Below, piece after piece: positions 1 through 10,914 of a stretch of DNA of 64,000 nt (position 1 is its first letter; each line of letters starts with the position of its first letter). The notes under the pieces are model-generated. The model was not told where the DNA came from, made no database searches, and worked only from the letters and a program-made list of their open reading frames with translations. The DNA comes from Ahaetulla prasina (taxonomy: Eukaryota; Chordata; Lepidosauria; Squamata; Colubridae), in assembly GCF_028640845.1 (NCBI RefSeq), contig NC_080542.1:16956783-17020782 (forward strand). Direction: 5' to 3'. Both the position numbers and the translations under genes were made by a program.

Positions 1-92
1 CTTTAATCATTAAACTGCAATTCAACCCAGGCCAAACTGATGGAAAATTAAAATGAAAGAACAAATAATTTCTAAACAATATCTGGAATTCT

Positions 93-144
93 TTCCTTCC
101 TTCCTTCCTTCCTTCCTTCCTTCCTTCCTTCCTTCCTTCCTTCC
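93..144. repeat. (TTCC)n microsatellite
   Basis: Thirteen uninterrupted TTCC units. The reading frames across it are low-complexity artefacts. Confidence 0.95.
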
Positions 145-714
145 TAAATTATAGAGATGTTCAAAAGAAGTATAGTGACAGTCACAAATGTGACCCTCAC
201 ACAAATAAACAATTATGTTCATTTCTTTGTACCAATTCAGTTGTGCCTCTTGGCTTATACTAGCCAATGGCCTAACCTGGTCAGTGATGTGGACAAGAAA
301 AATGTGACTTTTTTCTTAAAGTCTTTCCCACTGAAAGCAGGATACTTGAATTGAAAAATATTAAATTTTCATGTCTATGTCATCCATTTACACTATACAG
401 CTTTGAGAATAATGAAGATTAGGATAAAATTTTGGAAGACTTTTCCCATCAATGTTGTGCTCTAATTAACTAATGTGAGTCTTGCTTACTAGCTGAGCAA
501 GACAGGGATAGGGATGTCCAATTGCAAAGCCACCAGGAATCCATTTTCTTTCCTTTTCCCATTTGTAGGATGAAAGAAAAGGGAATAAATTTCCTTATCG
601 AAACTATAATAATTGCATGGATAAACTTTGGTCTCCTGGCAGTCACCACATAATGTTTGTTTCATGGCCCTTGTTTAAAGAAGGACCTTCTCTATAGTTT
701 GTGTTCATGGATAG
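145..714. other. intergenic, no gene recognised
   Basis: AT-rich single-copy-looking sequence. I see no coding similarity or clear repeat family before the LTR that starts at 715. Confidence 0.5.
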
Positions 715-1290
715 TGTTGTGGGCCACTGGCAGCCAGCAGAGCTGGCAGCAGAGTTCCACAATGAGAAGGTTGGGGAAGAATTTGGGCCAGTCCTGGGAG
801 CTGGGGAAAGCTCAGACGAGGACTCTGCATTGGAGGCAGAGAGAGAGGTAGACAGCAGCGAGGCAGAGGAACAGCTGGAGCCCATTCCCAGTGCATGCAT
901 GCACAGAACTGCCAGAAGACAAGAACAACTCAGAAAGCGGGGTCGACGCGGGTATAAAGCCACACCTTGAAGGTTGATTGGCCTCTCCCATAGGAAATAA
1001 AAGAGGAAAGAACAAGGAATGAGTTTTTGCAGGAAACAATTCGTTCAGTCGGTCGTTGCCAAAGTGGAAAATTCTGTTCGTGACTTTAAAAGACTCCATG
1101 CCAAGTTTTGCCTTGTACTGTGACAGCTTGCCAAACGAGATAAGGTGTGTTGAAAAATATTCCTTTGAAAAACTGTTGGGACAAACTTTGCTGACTGTGA
1201 AGGAACGTAATTCACAGTTGTGTAAATAAAAGAGGTTTTGCAGAGACCAATTCCTGCCCCCTGCTTGTTAAGGGAGCCTAGGTCAGAACA
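715..1290 (+). mobile_element. solo LTR (retrovirus-like or Gypsy-type), copy 1
   Basis: The segment starts TGTTGTGG and ends GAACA, so it has TG...CA termini. It is flanked by GATAG on the left and GATAA on the right, a 4/5 match to a 5-bp target duplication. A TATAAA box lies at 953-958 and a polyadenylation signal AATAAA at 1225-1230, the usual order in an LTR. It resembles the LTR at 15852-16409, notably in the acidic GAG-rich stretch that opens a spurious frame at 701-970. No internal retroviral genes are next to it, so it is a recombined solo LTR. Confidence 0.75.
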
Positions 1291-1901
1291 GATAATTCAT
1301 ACATAATTTTAAGCCAGGTGTTCCTAAATTTATTTTATTTCCTTATTTATTCTTCTTTACTTTACCTCTTTTATTATTTTGGGTGTCGAGGGAATTTATG
1401 TATTTATTTAGTATATAGCTGCCCATTATCACCAAAAGTGAATCATCATACCTTCCTTTAGGTTAACCTTAATGTACAAACCTCCCCTAAAAATCAAAAA
1501 TGGACATAAATGGATGATGAAAACAATATTTGAATTTACTGCAACTATGTACATCTAAAAAGTTCCTCACAGCTCCCCTTTATGTAATGGCTTTGCTTTT
1601 GACTTTACATAAGTGAATTCAACCACCATGTAGGCTTGTGTTCTTATGTTCTTATTAACATACTGTGCAAAGCATGATTAGTTTTATCATTTGCTTCACT
1701 GACGAATTTATGAATCAGAACATGGTATGAACCTCAAATAGCTCACCTTTCAAGGTAAGCTTGTTGTACAAATAAAACCCATTTTTTTGTGTTTCTCAGA
1801 GACCAGGTTCTTGTGAATCCATTCCTTAGAAGGGAAAACCTTTTTTTAGTTATGTTCTTTTGTTTTGATTGGATCTACAGTCAACAACAGTATGATATTC
1901 C
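1291..1901. other. intergenic, no gene recognised
   Basis: AT-rich sequence with no readable family signature. It ends at the hAT-type MITE beginning at 1902. Confidence 0.4.
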
Positions 1902-2038
1902 CAGTGGTGGGATTCAAGTAATTTAACAACCGGTTCTCTGCCCTAATGATTTCTTCCAACAACCAGTTCGCCAAACTGCTCAGAAAGTTAACAACCGGTT
2001 CTCCCGAAGTGGTGTGAACTGGCTGAATCCCACCACTG
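1902..2038. mobile_element. hAT-type MITE (AACCGGTT family), 137 bp
   Basis: Terminal inverted repeats begin CAGTGGTGGGATTCA and end TGAATCCCACCACTG. The element is flanked by a perfect 8-bp duplication GATATTCC (1894-1901 and 2039-2046). CA...TG ends plus an 8-bp duplication are the hAT signature. Internal AACCGGTT blocks are shared with the copies at 48841 and 49627. There is no transposase, so it is non-autonomous. Confidence 0.9.
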
Positions 2039-2561
2039 GATATTCCTAGAATTAATGAGGTCAAAATGTTGAGGCTGTTTCTTTTTTCATTTGGAAGAGG
2101 TATGGGTACAGTTTCATTGGAAAGTGGGAGACTTAAGCCTTGATAGTCACATTGCTCTATAAAACACACTGCCCAAATAGGAAAACATAGCCAGTTCTTT
2201 GCAGTCCACATATCCCTTTATTTGTTCATTAGAATTATTCATCTCTTTTGTTCTTGAGTATCTCAGTTTAATCCATAAATGGCATGCTATGACTAACTCC
2301 TCAAGATCTTCAGGGAACAATGAAGGGCTGAAGCTTCTATAAAATGCAAAGCACTCATATTTCCACTAAAAACAGAGCTCCAAAGTCCCTAAAGGAAATA
2401 CTGACATATATGTTTGATTGTGTTTATCTCAGCAACCATAGATGGGAAGTGTGGTGCTGGGGTTCACCACCACTGCCATTACACATACAATAGTAGGAAC
2501 TACAATACCAAATAAGATTATCTAAAACAAGCAAGGTTGGTTTTTTTTTTGAAAAATCTAC
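2039..2561. other. 3' flank of the OR4-like gene
   Basis: No second gene or clear repeat is seen here. It would hold the 3' UTR of the minus-strand OR gene, but I cannot place a polyadenylation site with confidence. Confidence 0.4.
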
Positions 2562-3509
2562 TCATCCTTCTACTTCTTTCTGAGACCAGTGGGAAAAGGT
2601 TAATTTCTTCCTCACCCGTCCCATCGCCTCTTTCATTTCCCGATTTCTTAGAGAATATATCGTAGGATTAAGAAAAGGCGTGATTGTGGTATAAAATACA
2701 GAAGACACCTTGTCCAGAGTGGTACTGAAGATGGGAACAAGGTACACAAAGAGGCATGGCAGGAAGAAAAGACTGACAACCGTCAAGTGAGAGCTACAGG
2801 TGTACAGAGCCTTCCCTCCACTCTCCTTGAAGTGGCTTTGAAGCGTGCTCAGGATGATCCCGTAGGAGATCAGCAAGATGATGAAACAAACCAGGGAGAG
2901 CAGGCCACTGTTGGCTACCATGAGTATCTCAGTGACATGGGTATCAACACAAGCCAATTTGACTACCTGCGGAACATCACAAAAGAAATTGTCCACTTCA
3001 TTTGGCCCACAGAACGGCAGCCGTAAGACCAGGAGCAACTGGCTGGAAGAGTGGAGGAGGCCTCCAACCCAACAGAAGCCCAGGAGTCTAATGCAGCGTG
3101 GTCTGTTCATTGTGGTTGTGTATGTCAGTGGATGACAAATCGCCACATAGCGATCGTAGGCCATGAGGGTTAGGAGGAGCATCTCTGTACCTCCAAAGAA
3201 GTGTAGGAAAAAGAGTTGGGACATGCAGCATCCAAATGAGATGGTCCTGCCACAGGTGACCAGATCTGTTGCTACTTTGGGGACTACCACTGAACCCAGA
3301 GATGTATCAATGATGGATAAATTAGCTAAGAAAAAATACATGGGCAATTTTTTAAGATGTGGATCTACATGCACAGTCAGTACAATGAGAAGGTTGCCAA
3401 ACAGAATGGCGGCATAGCACAACATGACCAGGGCAAACAGAAGGAGCTGGATGGACCGAGACCTGGAAAGTCCCAGTAAGATGAATTCGGTGACCCTCGA
3501 AGCATTCAT
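2562..3509 (-). CDS. olfactory receptor, OR4-like, intact
   Basis: Seven-transmembrane class A GPCR expected to detect odorants in olfactory neuron cilia through Golf and cAMP signalling. The frame opens at 3554, but I choose the ATG at 3509. It gives a normal 315-residue OR with the N-glycosylation site NAS at residues 2-4 and the usual TEFILLGL start. Visible motifs in order are GN in TM1, LPMYFFLANLS at the IC1/TM2 border, MAYDRYVAICHPL at the TM3/IC2 border, FCGPNEVDNFFCD in EC2, SY in TM5, KALYTCSSH entering TM6 and PFLNPTIYSLRN in TM7. The EC2 string and VKLACVDT point to family OR4. A pyrimidine-rich tract ending AAG lies just upstream of this ATG and may be the splice acceptor. Unlike its neighbours it keeps the canonical AYDRYVA and TCSSH motifs, so it is from a different OR family. 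Function is inferred from family only. Confidence 0.93.
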   Translation of the reverse strand: MNASRVTEFILLGLSRSRSIQLLLFALVMLCYAAILFGNLLIVLTVHVDPHLKKLPMYFFLANLSIIDTSLGSVVVPKVATDLVTCGRTISFGCCMSQLFFLHFFGGTEMLLLTLMAYDRYVAICHPLTYTTTMNRPRCIRLLGFCWVGGLLHSSSQLLLVLRLPFCGPNEVDNFFCDVPQVVKLACVDTHVTEILMVANSGLLSLVCFIILLISYGIILSTLQSHFKESGGKALYTCSSHLTVVSLFFLPCLFVYLVPIFSTTLDKVSSVFYTTITPFLNPTIYSLRNREMKEAMGRVRKKLTFSHWSQKEVEG

Positions 3510-4291
3510 GAAGGTGACAGGACCTTGCAGGAAGAAACAAGAAATCTTTGTCATTAAAACTTTCTTGTACTAATCAGTGACAACATGGAACAGTGAACAA
3601 TGCTGTTTTTCTATTTGAATAAAAAGTAAAATGTACTCCTTGTGTCATGTAATGCAAAGAGAAAATATTAAAATAAACAATTTTTTTTACAATAGTTTGC
3701 AGTAAATTATTTCCTTTCAGGTTCTGCTCTGGCTTAAATTATTCCTGAAGCCTTATTGTGGACTAGGGATACTGGGTTTAGTAGTTCTGGAATGTTTGGC
3801 TATTTACAGTTCCACACTCCAGCTGGGGAAAAATCCATCATTTTAACTAAAGTGAGCTGAGATTCTGAATCCTTAATACCACCATCACAAAATATTGAGC
3901 TTTATGGTCTCAATATTTTATTTCGTAGCTCACCAAGTCTCATTAAAGCTTCTTCTGTTAAACTTGACATTAAATAAAGTGAACTTTATTCACCTTATTA
4001 AAGGGGTTAATTTATTATTGGGTGACTATCTTCCTCAGGTCTGGAAGATGTATAGAAGAAGCATTTTCTTGTAGAATATTGTATACGTCTGTATACAATA
4101 TGTATTAATTATTACATATTAATATTGGTAGCAGTAGCAGTGAAATCTAAGGGAATGGATTTGTTTTACATTTGAAAAACAAGGAAATCTAAAGTCATAC
4201 TTGACAATGAAGATATAGCTAATAAGGCAAAAGGAATCGGGCTGAGGATAATGAGAGTTGATTCCTGCATCTAACTAAGATCCATATAAGC
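3510..4291. other. 5' flank of the OR4-like gene
   Basis: AT-rich with no coding similarity. It probably contains the 5' UTR intron and promoter of the OR gene, but no exon can be delimited by eye. Confidence 0.4.
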
Positions 4292-4709
4292 CCGTGAAGG
4301 CAAACCTATGGCACCTGTTCCACAGATGGCATGCAGAGCCATATCTGTGGGCATATGCTTGTTGCCCTAGCTCAGCTCCAGCACACATGTGTGCGCCAGC
4401 CAGCTGATTTTTGGGCCTTCTGGGCCCACTGGAAGTTAGGAAATGGGCTGTTTCTGGCTTCTGGAGGCTTCTGGGGGGTGGGGAAGGCAATTTTCACCTT
4501 CCCCAGGCTCCAAGAAAGGCTCTGGAGCCTGGGGAGGGCAAAAAATGGGCCTACTGGGCCCACCGTGCCATCACATGCCAAAAGCAGGGGGACCACAGAG
4601 GGGTCACACGCACAGGCAGTGGGGGGGAACGCACTGAACTATGGGTGTGGGCACTCCCTGCATGACCCCCACTTTTGGCATGCGATGGCAAAAAGGTTAG
4701 CCATCACTG
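4292..4709. mobile_element. hAT-type MITE, GC-rich, about 418 bp
   Basis: The left end GTGAAGGCAAACCTATGGCA and the right end TTAGCCATCACTG are diverged inverted repeats of the same terminus. Flanks ATATAAGC and ATCTAAGT match at 6 of 8 bases. The inside is much richer in G+C than its surroundings and carries several overlapping spurious frames. No transposase. Confidence 0.65.
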
Positions 4710-5378
4710 ATCTAAGTCATGACTCTTCACAAGACTATCTCAGTTTCATGCTTCTATGAAAAAAACAACAGATACCTAATAAGTTAGATACTGATATCCT
4801 TTCTCCTCTTTTCCAAACTACTTTGCCATTTTTTTCAAGGGGAAAATTAGTACCCTTTAAAAAATTCATACACACTTGCCCAGAAACAATTCCACTGCAG
4901 AAAATTACATCTTGGAAATATTTCCAAATAATCACAAAAATTCAAGACGTAGTCCTGAAAACCAGATTCTGTACACAAGCTACTAACTGCTAACCAGGAT
5001 AGAGAGAAAAAACTCCCCATCATGAAATTAAACATGATAGACACAGTAAATAAAGAAATTTTCAGGCTCATGGGAAATGTTTAGTTCATGAAATCATGCA
5101 CATGACTGATCAGAAGTTAGTACAATGTTTCTGTGGAACTATTCTTCACAATATAAGTATATACTTGCAGTATAAAAGCATATAGATAATGTAATTAAAG
5201 TTTGTAAAGATATACAGTACACATGGTATACATCTATTCTTTTATATTGCAGCATAATTGCAGTGTTAAAGTATTCTGGGCAACACTCACACACATACAC
5301 ACCACCACCTATGAGACTTCTGTGATTCACAGGGCCATAAAGAGAATGCTTCATCTTCAGCATCCATATTTGCTATCA
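4710..5378. other. intergenic, no gene recognised
   Basis: AT-rich sequence without a clear family signature. Confidence 0.4.
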
Positions 5379-5612
5379 TCTATGGAGATTCTGGGTCATC
5401 CAGGTCATGGTTGTCCCAAAGGTACTTTTTTAAAAGGCAACTGGACTTTGTGTTTTTTTTTCTTGAAGACATTTTACTTGTCATCCAAGAAGCTTCTTCT
5501 GTTCTGAATCAGAAATGAAGATGTTTCTTGGGTGAGAAATGAAATGTCTTCAAGGGGAAAAAAAAGTTCAATTGCCTTTGAAAAAGCACCGTTGGGACAT
5601 ATTTGCCATCCA
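5379..5612. mobile_element. foldback retroelement family, copy 1
   Basis: Begins with GTCATCCAGGTCATGGTTGT and contains AAGAAGCTTCTTC at its centre. The left arm is repeated as its reverse complement on the right (AAGTTCAATTGCCTTTGAAAAAGCACC), so the unit is a large imperfect palindrome. The same sequence occurs at 7715, 31950, 44310 and 54720. Confidence 0.75.
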
Positions 5613-5665
5613 GTTGTTTTTTTGATATGTCTGCTTGCTTCCAAAGCTACCCTGGATGTTAATTT

Positions 5666-6025
5666 ATAATAATAATAACAAAAGAGTTGGAACGGACCTT
5701 GGAGGCCTTCTAGTCCAACCCCCTGCCCAGGCAGAAAACCCTACACCATCTCAGACAAATGATTATCCAACATTTTCTTAAAAACTTCCAGTGTTGGAGC
5801 ATTCACAACTTCTGCAGGCAAGTCATTCTACTTATTAATTGTTCTAACTGTCAGGAAATTTCTCCTTAATTCTAAGTTGCTTCTCTCCTTGATTAGTTTC
5901 CATCCATTGCTTCTTGTCCTACCCTCAGGTGCTTTGGAGAATAGCTTGACTCCCTCTTCTTTGTGGCAGCCCCTGAGATATTGGAACACTGCTATCATGT
6001 CTCCCCTAGTCCTCGATTTAGCATC
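5666..6025 (-). mobile_element. CR1-type LINE, 3' end fragment
   Basis: Reads on the minus strand as the C-terminal end of CR1 ORF2 (RGDMIAVFQYLRGCHKEEGV, then KAPEGRTRSNGWKLIKE) followed by the CR1 3' UTR signature (reverse complement of GGAGGCCTTCTAGTCCAACC) and an (ATT)-rich tail. The 5' part is missing, as is usual for dead-on-arrival LINE copies. Confidence 0.9.
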
Positions 6026-6099
6026 TGTTCCCCAAAGGATGCATATATGAATGCTTTGGTACACCTGATTTGGGTTTTTAGCTGAGTGTTCACTTAATG

Positions 6100-6255
6100 C
6101 AGGGATGTCCAAACCTGGCCCCTTGAAGAGTGGTGGACTTCAATTCCCAGAATTCCCCAGCCAGCAATTTGCTCATATTTATAGCTCATGCTGGCTGGGG
6201 AATTCTGGGAGTTGAAGTCCACCACTCTTCAAGGGGCCAAGCTTGGACACCCCTG
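6100..6255. mobile_element. hAT-type foldback MITE, 156 bp
   Basis: Starts CAGGGATGTCCAAACCTGG and ends CTTGGACACCCCTG. Roughly 66-base arms pair around a short AT-rich loop. Flanks ACTTAATG (6092-6099) and ACTTAAGG (6256-6263) match at 7 of 8, an hAT-type duplication. Confidence 0.9.
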
Positions 6256-7027
6256 ACTTAAGGCATCCTTCTTTCAGGACAATTAAAAGAAGGCATCCCT
6301 ATTGATTGTGCTTTAATTTAGTTCAATTCAGTATGATTTCGGTATACAGTCACTGTCCATCTAAGCCATAAATGCCCCAGCTTCATAGTTTTACAAAAAC
6401 TTGTCAGTAGGATATTGATGTCTCTGTTCTCCCCTCTTCTGTCTTTCATAGACTTCTGTCCTAGGGAAGAATTTCCCCTCTTTAAAATGATCCGTCATGT
6501 GTTTCCTTCACTGGAAGTAACCTCAAAGACTCTCCAAAGTTAATAGGCATCTTTTTAATCACTGTAGGTCATTACAAACATCAATCACACTTTGGATTTA
6601 ATTCCTGAAAAATCTGAGCTATACACAAATAGCTAGTATTGGCCAGGAGAGAAAACCAGCCATCGGAATAAGTATTTGTATACCCGTTCATTCCAGCAAA
6701 TAATTATCAGAGTTGTATCAGTCATCTACTGCAGTGCAATTCTACCCAAGAGTAAGTCTGCTGAATTCAAGAAAAATATGCCTAGTGTGGATATGTTTGG
6801 ATCTTGACAGCTGCTGTGAAACCCAAGAATGAAATATATATATATATATTGTGTTTGTAAAACACAGCCAGAGATATAATTCAGTGACCTGCTAGATACT
6901 GAAGTCACTGCTTTTTACCACTGAAAATGTTGCTAATTTATTTTCATCCAGATTTGTGATCCTCTTTCATTTTTAAAAGATTATTGGTTTGCATTTGATT
7001 TTAGATTAACAATCCATTTCAGTGGTA
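6256..7027. other. intergenic, no gene recognised
   Basis: AT-rich. Contains a short (TA)n run near 6835-6848 and nothing else I can name. Confidence 0.4.
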
Positions 7028-7161
7028 CCCTGTTTCCCCCAAAATAAGACAGCCCCTGATAATAAGCTCAATCGGGCTTTTGAGCGCATGGCAATAAGGC
7101 CAAGTGATTATTTCAGGGTTCAAAAAATATAAGACAGGGTCTTATTTTTGGGGAAACACAG
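7028..7161. mobile_element. mariner-type MITE (CCCTGTTTCCCC family), copy 1
   Basis: Inverted ends CCCTGTTTCCCCCAAAATAA and TTATTTTTGGGGAAACACAG lie between TA dinucleotides (7026-7027, 7162-7163), the Tc1/mariner target duplication. Related copies sit at 18661, 25849 and 62002. No transposase. Confidence 0.85.
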
Positions 7162-7214
7162 TATTAGAATGAGAGATCCTTTCCACTAAGTTGAATGATG
7201 ATTGATTGATTGAT

Positions 7215-7542
7215 TGATTAGGTGTCATGATGACTGTAACTTTGTTGCTTGCAATATATATTGATACTGATTGTATCCTAGTATGATTTGATTGCTTATT
7301 GTACTGTATGACTATCACTGGATGTTGTGCTTTATGATTCTTGATGAGTGTATCTTGTCTGTTTATGTACACTGAGAGCATATGCACCAAAGACAAATTC
7401 CTTGTGTGTCCAATCACACTTGGCCAATAAAAAATTCTATTCTATTCTATTCTATTCTATTCTATTCTATTCTATTCTATTCTATTCTATTCTATTCTAT
7501 TCTATTCTATTCTATTCTATTCTATTCTATTCTATTCTATTC
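7215..7542 (+). mobile_element. pentamer-tailed LINE 3' end with (TTCTA)n
   Basis: Carries the shared 3' end of this family: TATGTACACTGAGAGCATAT, CAAATTCCTTGTGTGTCCAA, then GGCCAATAAA and about 22 units of TTCTA (about 7433-7542). A short (GATT)n run precedes it. The microsatellite is the tail of the element, not an independent locus. The frame rich in SILFY across it is spurious. Confidence 0.88.
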
Positions 7543-7714
7543 TCATTTTTGACTCCTAGTGACCCCATGGAAAGATTCTTTCCAAGACACTAAGACATAA
7601 GTAACATCAGGGACTTATAATATATACTCCACCAAAATTCTTCTTGTAGTTATTAATCATATAACGTATATGTAATGTTGAAAGCCACCCACAGTTACCC
7701 TGTAATAAGATATT

Positions 7715-7985
7715 CTAAAGGTGCTTTTCCAAAGAGCAACTGGACTTTCTTTTTTTGCTTGAAGATGTTTTACTTCTCAACCAAGAAGTTTCTTTGGTTC
7801 TGATTGAATGGTGGAGAATGGAAGGATTTATATGAAAGGATCCTTCCATTCTCCACCCACTGAAGAACTTCTTGGATGAGAAGCAAAATTCTTCAAGCAA
7901 AAAAATAATAATAATAAAGTTCAACTGCCTTTTGAAAAAGCATCTTTGGGACAACCATGACCTGGATGACTGAGAATCTCCATAG
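7715..7985. mobile_element. foldback retroelement family, copy 2
   Basis: Left arm AAAGGTGCTTTTCCAAAGAG and right arm CTTTTGAAAAAGCATCTTTG are inverted copies. The centre is a second palindrome (AATGGAAGGATTTATATGAAA and its partner). Ends in the family sequence GACTGAGAATCTCCATAGAC. Confidence 0.75.
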
Positions 7986-9185
7986 ACATCTGCAGCCAGT
8001 AAATTTCATTTACAACAACAGCTACAATCACAAGAATAATATATGAGAAACTTATTTTAGGTCTTCTCCCTTGAGATCATCACAACAGAATGTTGTGATA
8101 CCATCATAACATGGTTCCTCTCTAAGTAGACTTTTCAAGCCATCTCTCTCTTCCATGGTTACTTACTGTCCATTTCTTTGGGCCAAGACATTCTTCCCCT
8201 TCTTGTTCCCAGACCTGGTTTTGTGAGCTAGCACTGAACTGCATTAGGATATCTTCAGAGTTGAGGCTCCTGGGTGAAGGAAAGCATAAAGGGGTATTAG
8301 GAACTTCAAATATCTATTTCGTAAGAATATCTTACACTTAGTGTTCTGATGTAAAGGCAAACAACTGATTTGCTATGACAGTTTCAAATGAGGCATTCAG
8401 ATATAGTTCCTTTTAGAACTATGGAATTTTAATCCCACGCTTTTCCGCTTCCCTTTATTCTCATTTCGTGCATCGATCCACCTTACCAAAAGAGGCTGGA
8501 GACATACTTCTATTAGTTGGAACTTCGCTAAAGAAGGATAAAAAATTCCTTCAAAAGCTCTCAACTGGACATTGCATCCTTCCTTTGAATATTGCTCCTC
8601 ATTTCCCCCCCCCAACTTACTCTTCTTCTAGAGCCAAGAGACAGAGATTTAAGGTACCTGCTCATTCCAGTCGCTTAGTGGCTTCTCCGAGCTGGAATGA
8701 AGGTAACTCTAAACTGTGATTGTTTTCTTCTTCTTCCAGAAGTGGAAAATCAAGCACGATGTCTGACTCCTTCTCTTCCTTCCTCTAGGGCATCAATCAA
8801 TACAAAGGAAGCATTTCAGTGACCCCTCATTAGGCCTTTGGGACAATGGGTTTATGAGCCTTTTCTTAGGTGTCTAGTCAGGGGAGATAATTGCAGAAGT
8901 CAACAGGCGTATGGTTGAAGTTGACTAGGATAGTTGGATCTCTTTTATGGAAGCTAATTTTTCATAGGAAAATAATGGATGATTGATGATGATGATGATG
9001 ATAGAATTGTTAGCTGCTCAGAGTTACTTGGTTGAGTTGGGGAGCTATAGAATTTGATTGAATGGATGAATGAATAAATAATGGTGATAATTACAACTCA
9101 AACACTGGACTTCTTTTTTGTTTTTTGTAGAAGATTGACATAGTGTTACTTCAGGTAGTCCTTTGACAATCCCAGCTCAGTTGCC
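7986..9185. other. intergenic, no gene recognised
   Basis: No coding similarity found. A short (GAT)n run lies near 8972-9002. Confidence 0.4.
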
Positions 9186-9189
9186 TGAT

Positions 9190-9305
9190 CATCAGAGGCT
9201 TTTTTTTTCTTTTAAAGGCAAAAAAAATGCTTTTCGTTATGCCCCACCACGACTAAGCCACACCCACAGAACCGGTAGTAGTAACTAATTTTACATTTCA
9301 CCCCT
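9190..9305. mobile_element. hAT-type element, terminal fragment
   Basis: Contains the end ACCGGTAGTAGTAA...TTTCACCCCTG shared with other hAT-type repeats here, for example 22721-23175. Only one terminus is recognisable. Confidence 0.5.
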
Positions 9306-9319
9306 GTGGGTATGTCTAG

Positions 9320-10003
9320 TTTAATAAAAAGAAGGTCTAGGGGAGACATGATAGCAGTCTTCCAATATCTTAAGAGCTGCCACAAAGAAGAGAGAGTCAA
9401 GCTAATAATAGTAATAATAATAATAATAGTAATAATAATAGATTCAAACTAAATGTCAACCGCTTCCATCTTGATTGCAGAAAATATGACTTCAGTAACA
9501 GAGTTGTTAATGCTTGGAATACACTACCTGACTCTGGGGTCTCCTCTCCAACTCCTAAATGCTTTAACCAAAAACTGTCTACCACTGACCTCACCCCATT
9601 CCTAAGAGGACTATAAGGGGCGTGCATAAGTGCACAAAAGTGTCTACTGTTCCTGTCCTATTGTTTCCTTTCAATATATGTTCCTGTATATAATGTTATG
9701 ACAAATAAAATAAATAAATAAATAAGCTGTTCTCCAAAGCACCTGAGGGTAGAACAAGAAGCAATGGATGGAAACTAATCAAGGAGAGAAGCAACTTAGA
9801 ACTAAGGAGAACTTTCCTGACAGTTAGAACAATTAATCAGTGGAACAGCTTTCCTGCTGAAGTTGTGAATGCTCCAGCACTGGAAATTTTTAAGAAGAGA
9901 TTGGATTACCATTTGTCTGAAGTGGTGTAGGGTTTCCTGCCTGGGCAGGGAGTTGAACTAGAAGACCTCTAAGGTCCCTTCCAACTCTATTATTCTGTTC
10001 TGT
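9320..10003 (+). mobile_element. CR1-type LINE 3' end, split by another LINE
   Basis: CR1 ORF2 C-terminal sequence (GGGGAGACATGATAGCAGTC onward) runs to 9403 and resumes at 9729 with TTCTCCAAAGCACCTGAGGG. It ends in the CR1 3' UTR (AAGGTCCCTTCCAACTC). The break is caused by the insertion at 9404-9723. Confidence 0.88.
9404..9723 (+). mobile_element. LINE 3' fragment inserted into CR1
   Basis: Matches the 3' end of the LINE at 34624-35965 (ACCTCACCCCATTCCTAAGA, GGACTATAAGGGGCGTGCAT) and ends with an AAATAA-rich tail. AAGCT is present on both sides (9399-9403 and 9724-9728), consistent with a 5-bp target duplication in the CR1 host. An (AAT)n run occupies its 5' edge. Confidence 0.85.
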
Positions 10004-10356
10004 GTGTGAATTATAAAGTCCCAGTCTAGAGATCCCAGACTATAGGCTAGATTGAGAATTTTTTTTAAAAAAGTGCAAAAAGAAATAATGGTATATTTCT
10101 TCTATGCTGTTGCCAACAAAACTCCTGAAACCATGAGTAGTCAGGTTCAAACCATGAGAACTTCCGTTTTATTTCTTCCCACCAGGCTTATAATGTAAGA
10201 ATGTCCTTAGAACATTGAAAACAATGTGGTTTAAATATGAAATTGGCTATTGTTAATTTATCTTGTGAGATGTTGCTTATGAAGACACATATGTTGACAA
10301 AGAAGGAACAACTTTCCCTAACATGATTTTACATACTGAGAAATTTATTAAAGCTG
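10004..10356. other. intergenic, no gene recognised
   Basis: No family signature seen. Ends at the start of the 1.84 kb tandem duplication. Confidence 0.4.
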
Positions 10357-10487
10357 CTAAAGAAAAGGGAAAGTTTAGAGCAGAAAACAAGCTTTCTCAT
10401 TGGTTTGTTGGTTTATTTGTGTCAGATGCATCAGAATTAAAGTAATGCACACTATATTACCTAAAATATAAAATATAAAATACAAGA

Positions 10488-10780
10488 TTAGAATATGTAC
10501 AACCCTCACATCCCAGATACAAACTGTTTCAATTCCTACCCTCAAAATGATGCTATAGAGCACTGCACACCAGAACAACTAGACACAAGAACAGTTTTTT
10601 CCCGAAGGCCATCACTCTGCTAAACAAATAATTCCCTCAACACTGTCAAACTATTTACTAAATCTGCACTACTATTAATCTTCTCATCGTTCCCACCACC
10701 CATCTCCTTCCACTTATGACTATATGACTGTAACTTTGTTGCTTGTATCCTTACAATTTATATTGATATTGATTGTTTCC
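10488..10780 (+). mobile_element. pentamer-tailed LINE, part upstream of an L1 insertion
   Basis: Contains the family ORF end (AGCACTGCACACCAGAACAA, CCCGAAGGCCATCACTCTGC) up to TATTGATATTGATTGTTTCC. The 3' remainder with its (TTCTA)n tail is at 14231-14445, because an L1 interrupted the element. The same part recurs in the second tandem unit at about 12330-12624. Confidence 0.85.
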
Positions 10781-10914
10781 TTTTTAAAAAAATATTTTTA
10801 TTAGACTTTTAATTTTTAAAAACAAAATAAAGTACAACAAAAAACAAAAAAAATTAAAAACATGTAACAGACATAACATTACATCATATATTATTTTACA
10901 GCTTGCCGTATCGA

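Noticed and set aside
701..970. Acidic 89-residue open frame
   Set aside because: It lies inside the solo LTR at 715-1290, and a related stretch opens in the other LTR (15841-16077). Both are explained by the LTR's GAG-rich sequence, not by a gene.
3509..3554. Upstream in-frame ATG of the OR4-like gene as the start
   Set aside because: Would add 15 residues not seen in OR N-termini. The ATG at 3509 gives the standard NAS...TEFILLGL start.
4331..4759. 142-residue open frame in GC-rich sequence
   Set aside because: Falls in the hAT-type MITE with several overlapping frames on both strands and no domain.
7348..7593. Open frame rich in SILFY repeats, and similar frames at 28449-28637
   Set aside because: Direct translation of (TTCTA)n and (TTGTA)n arrays.
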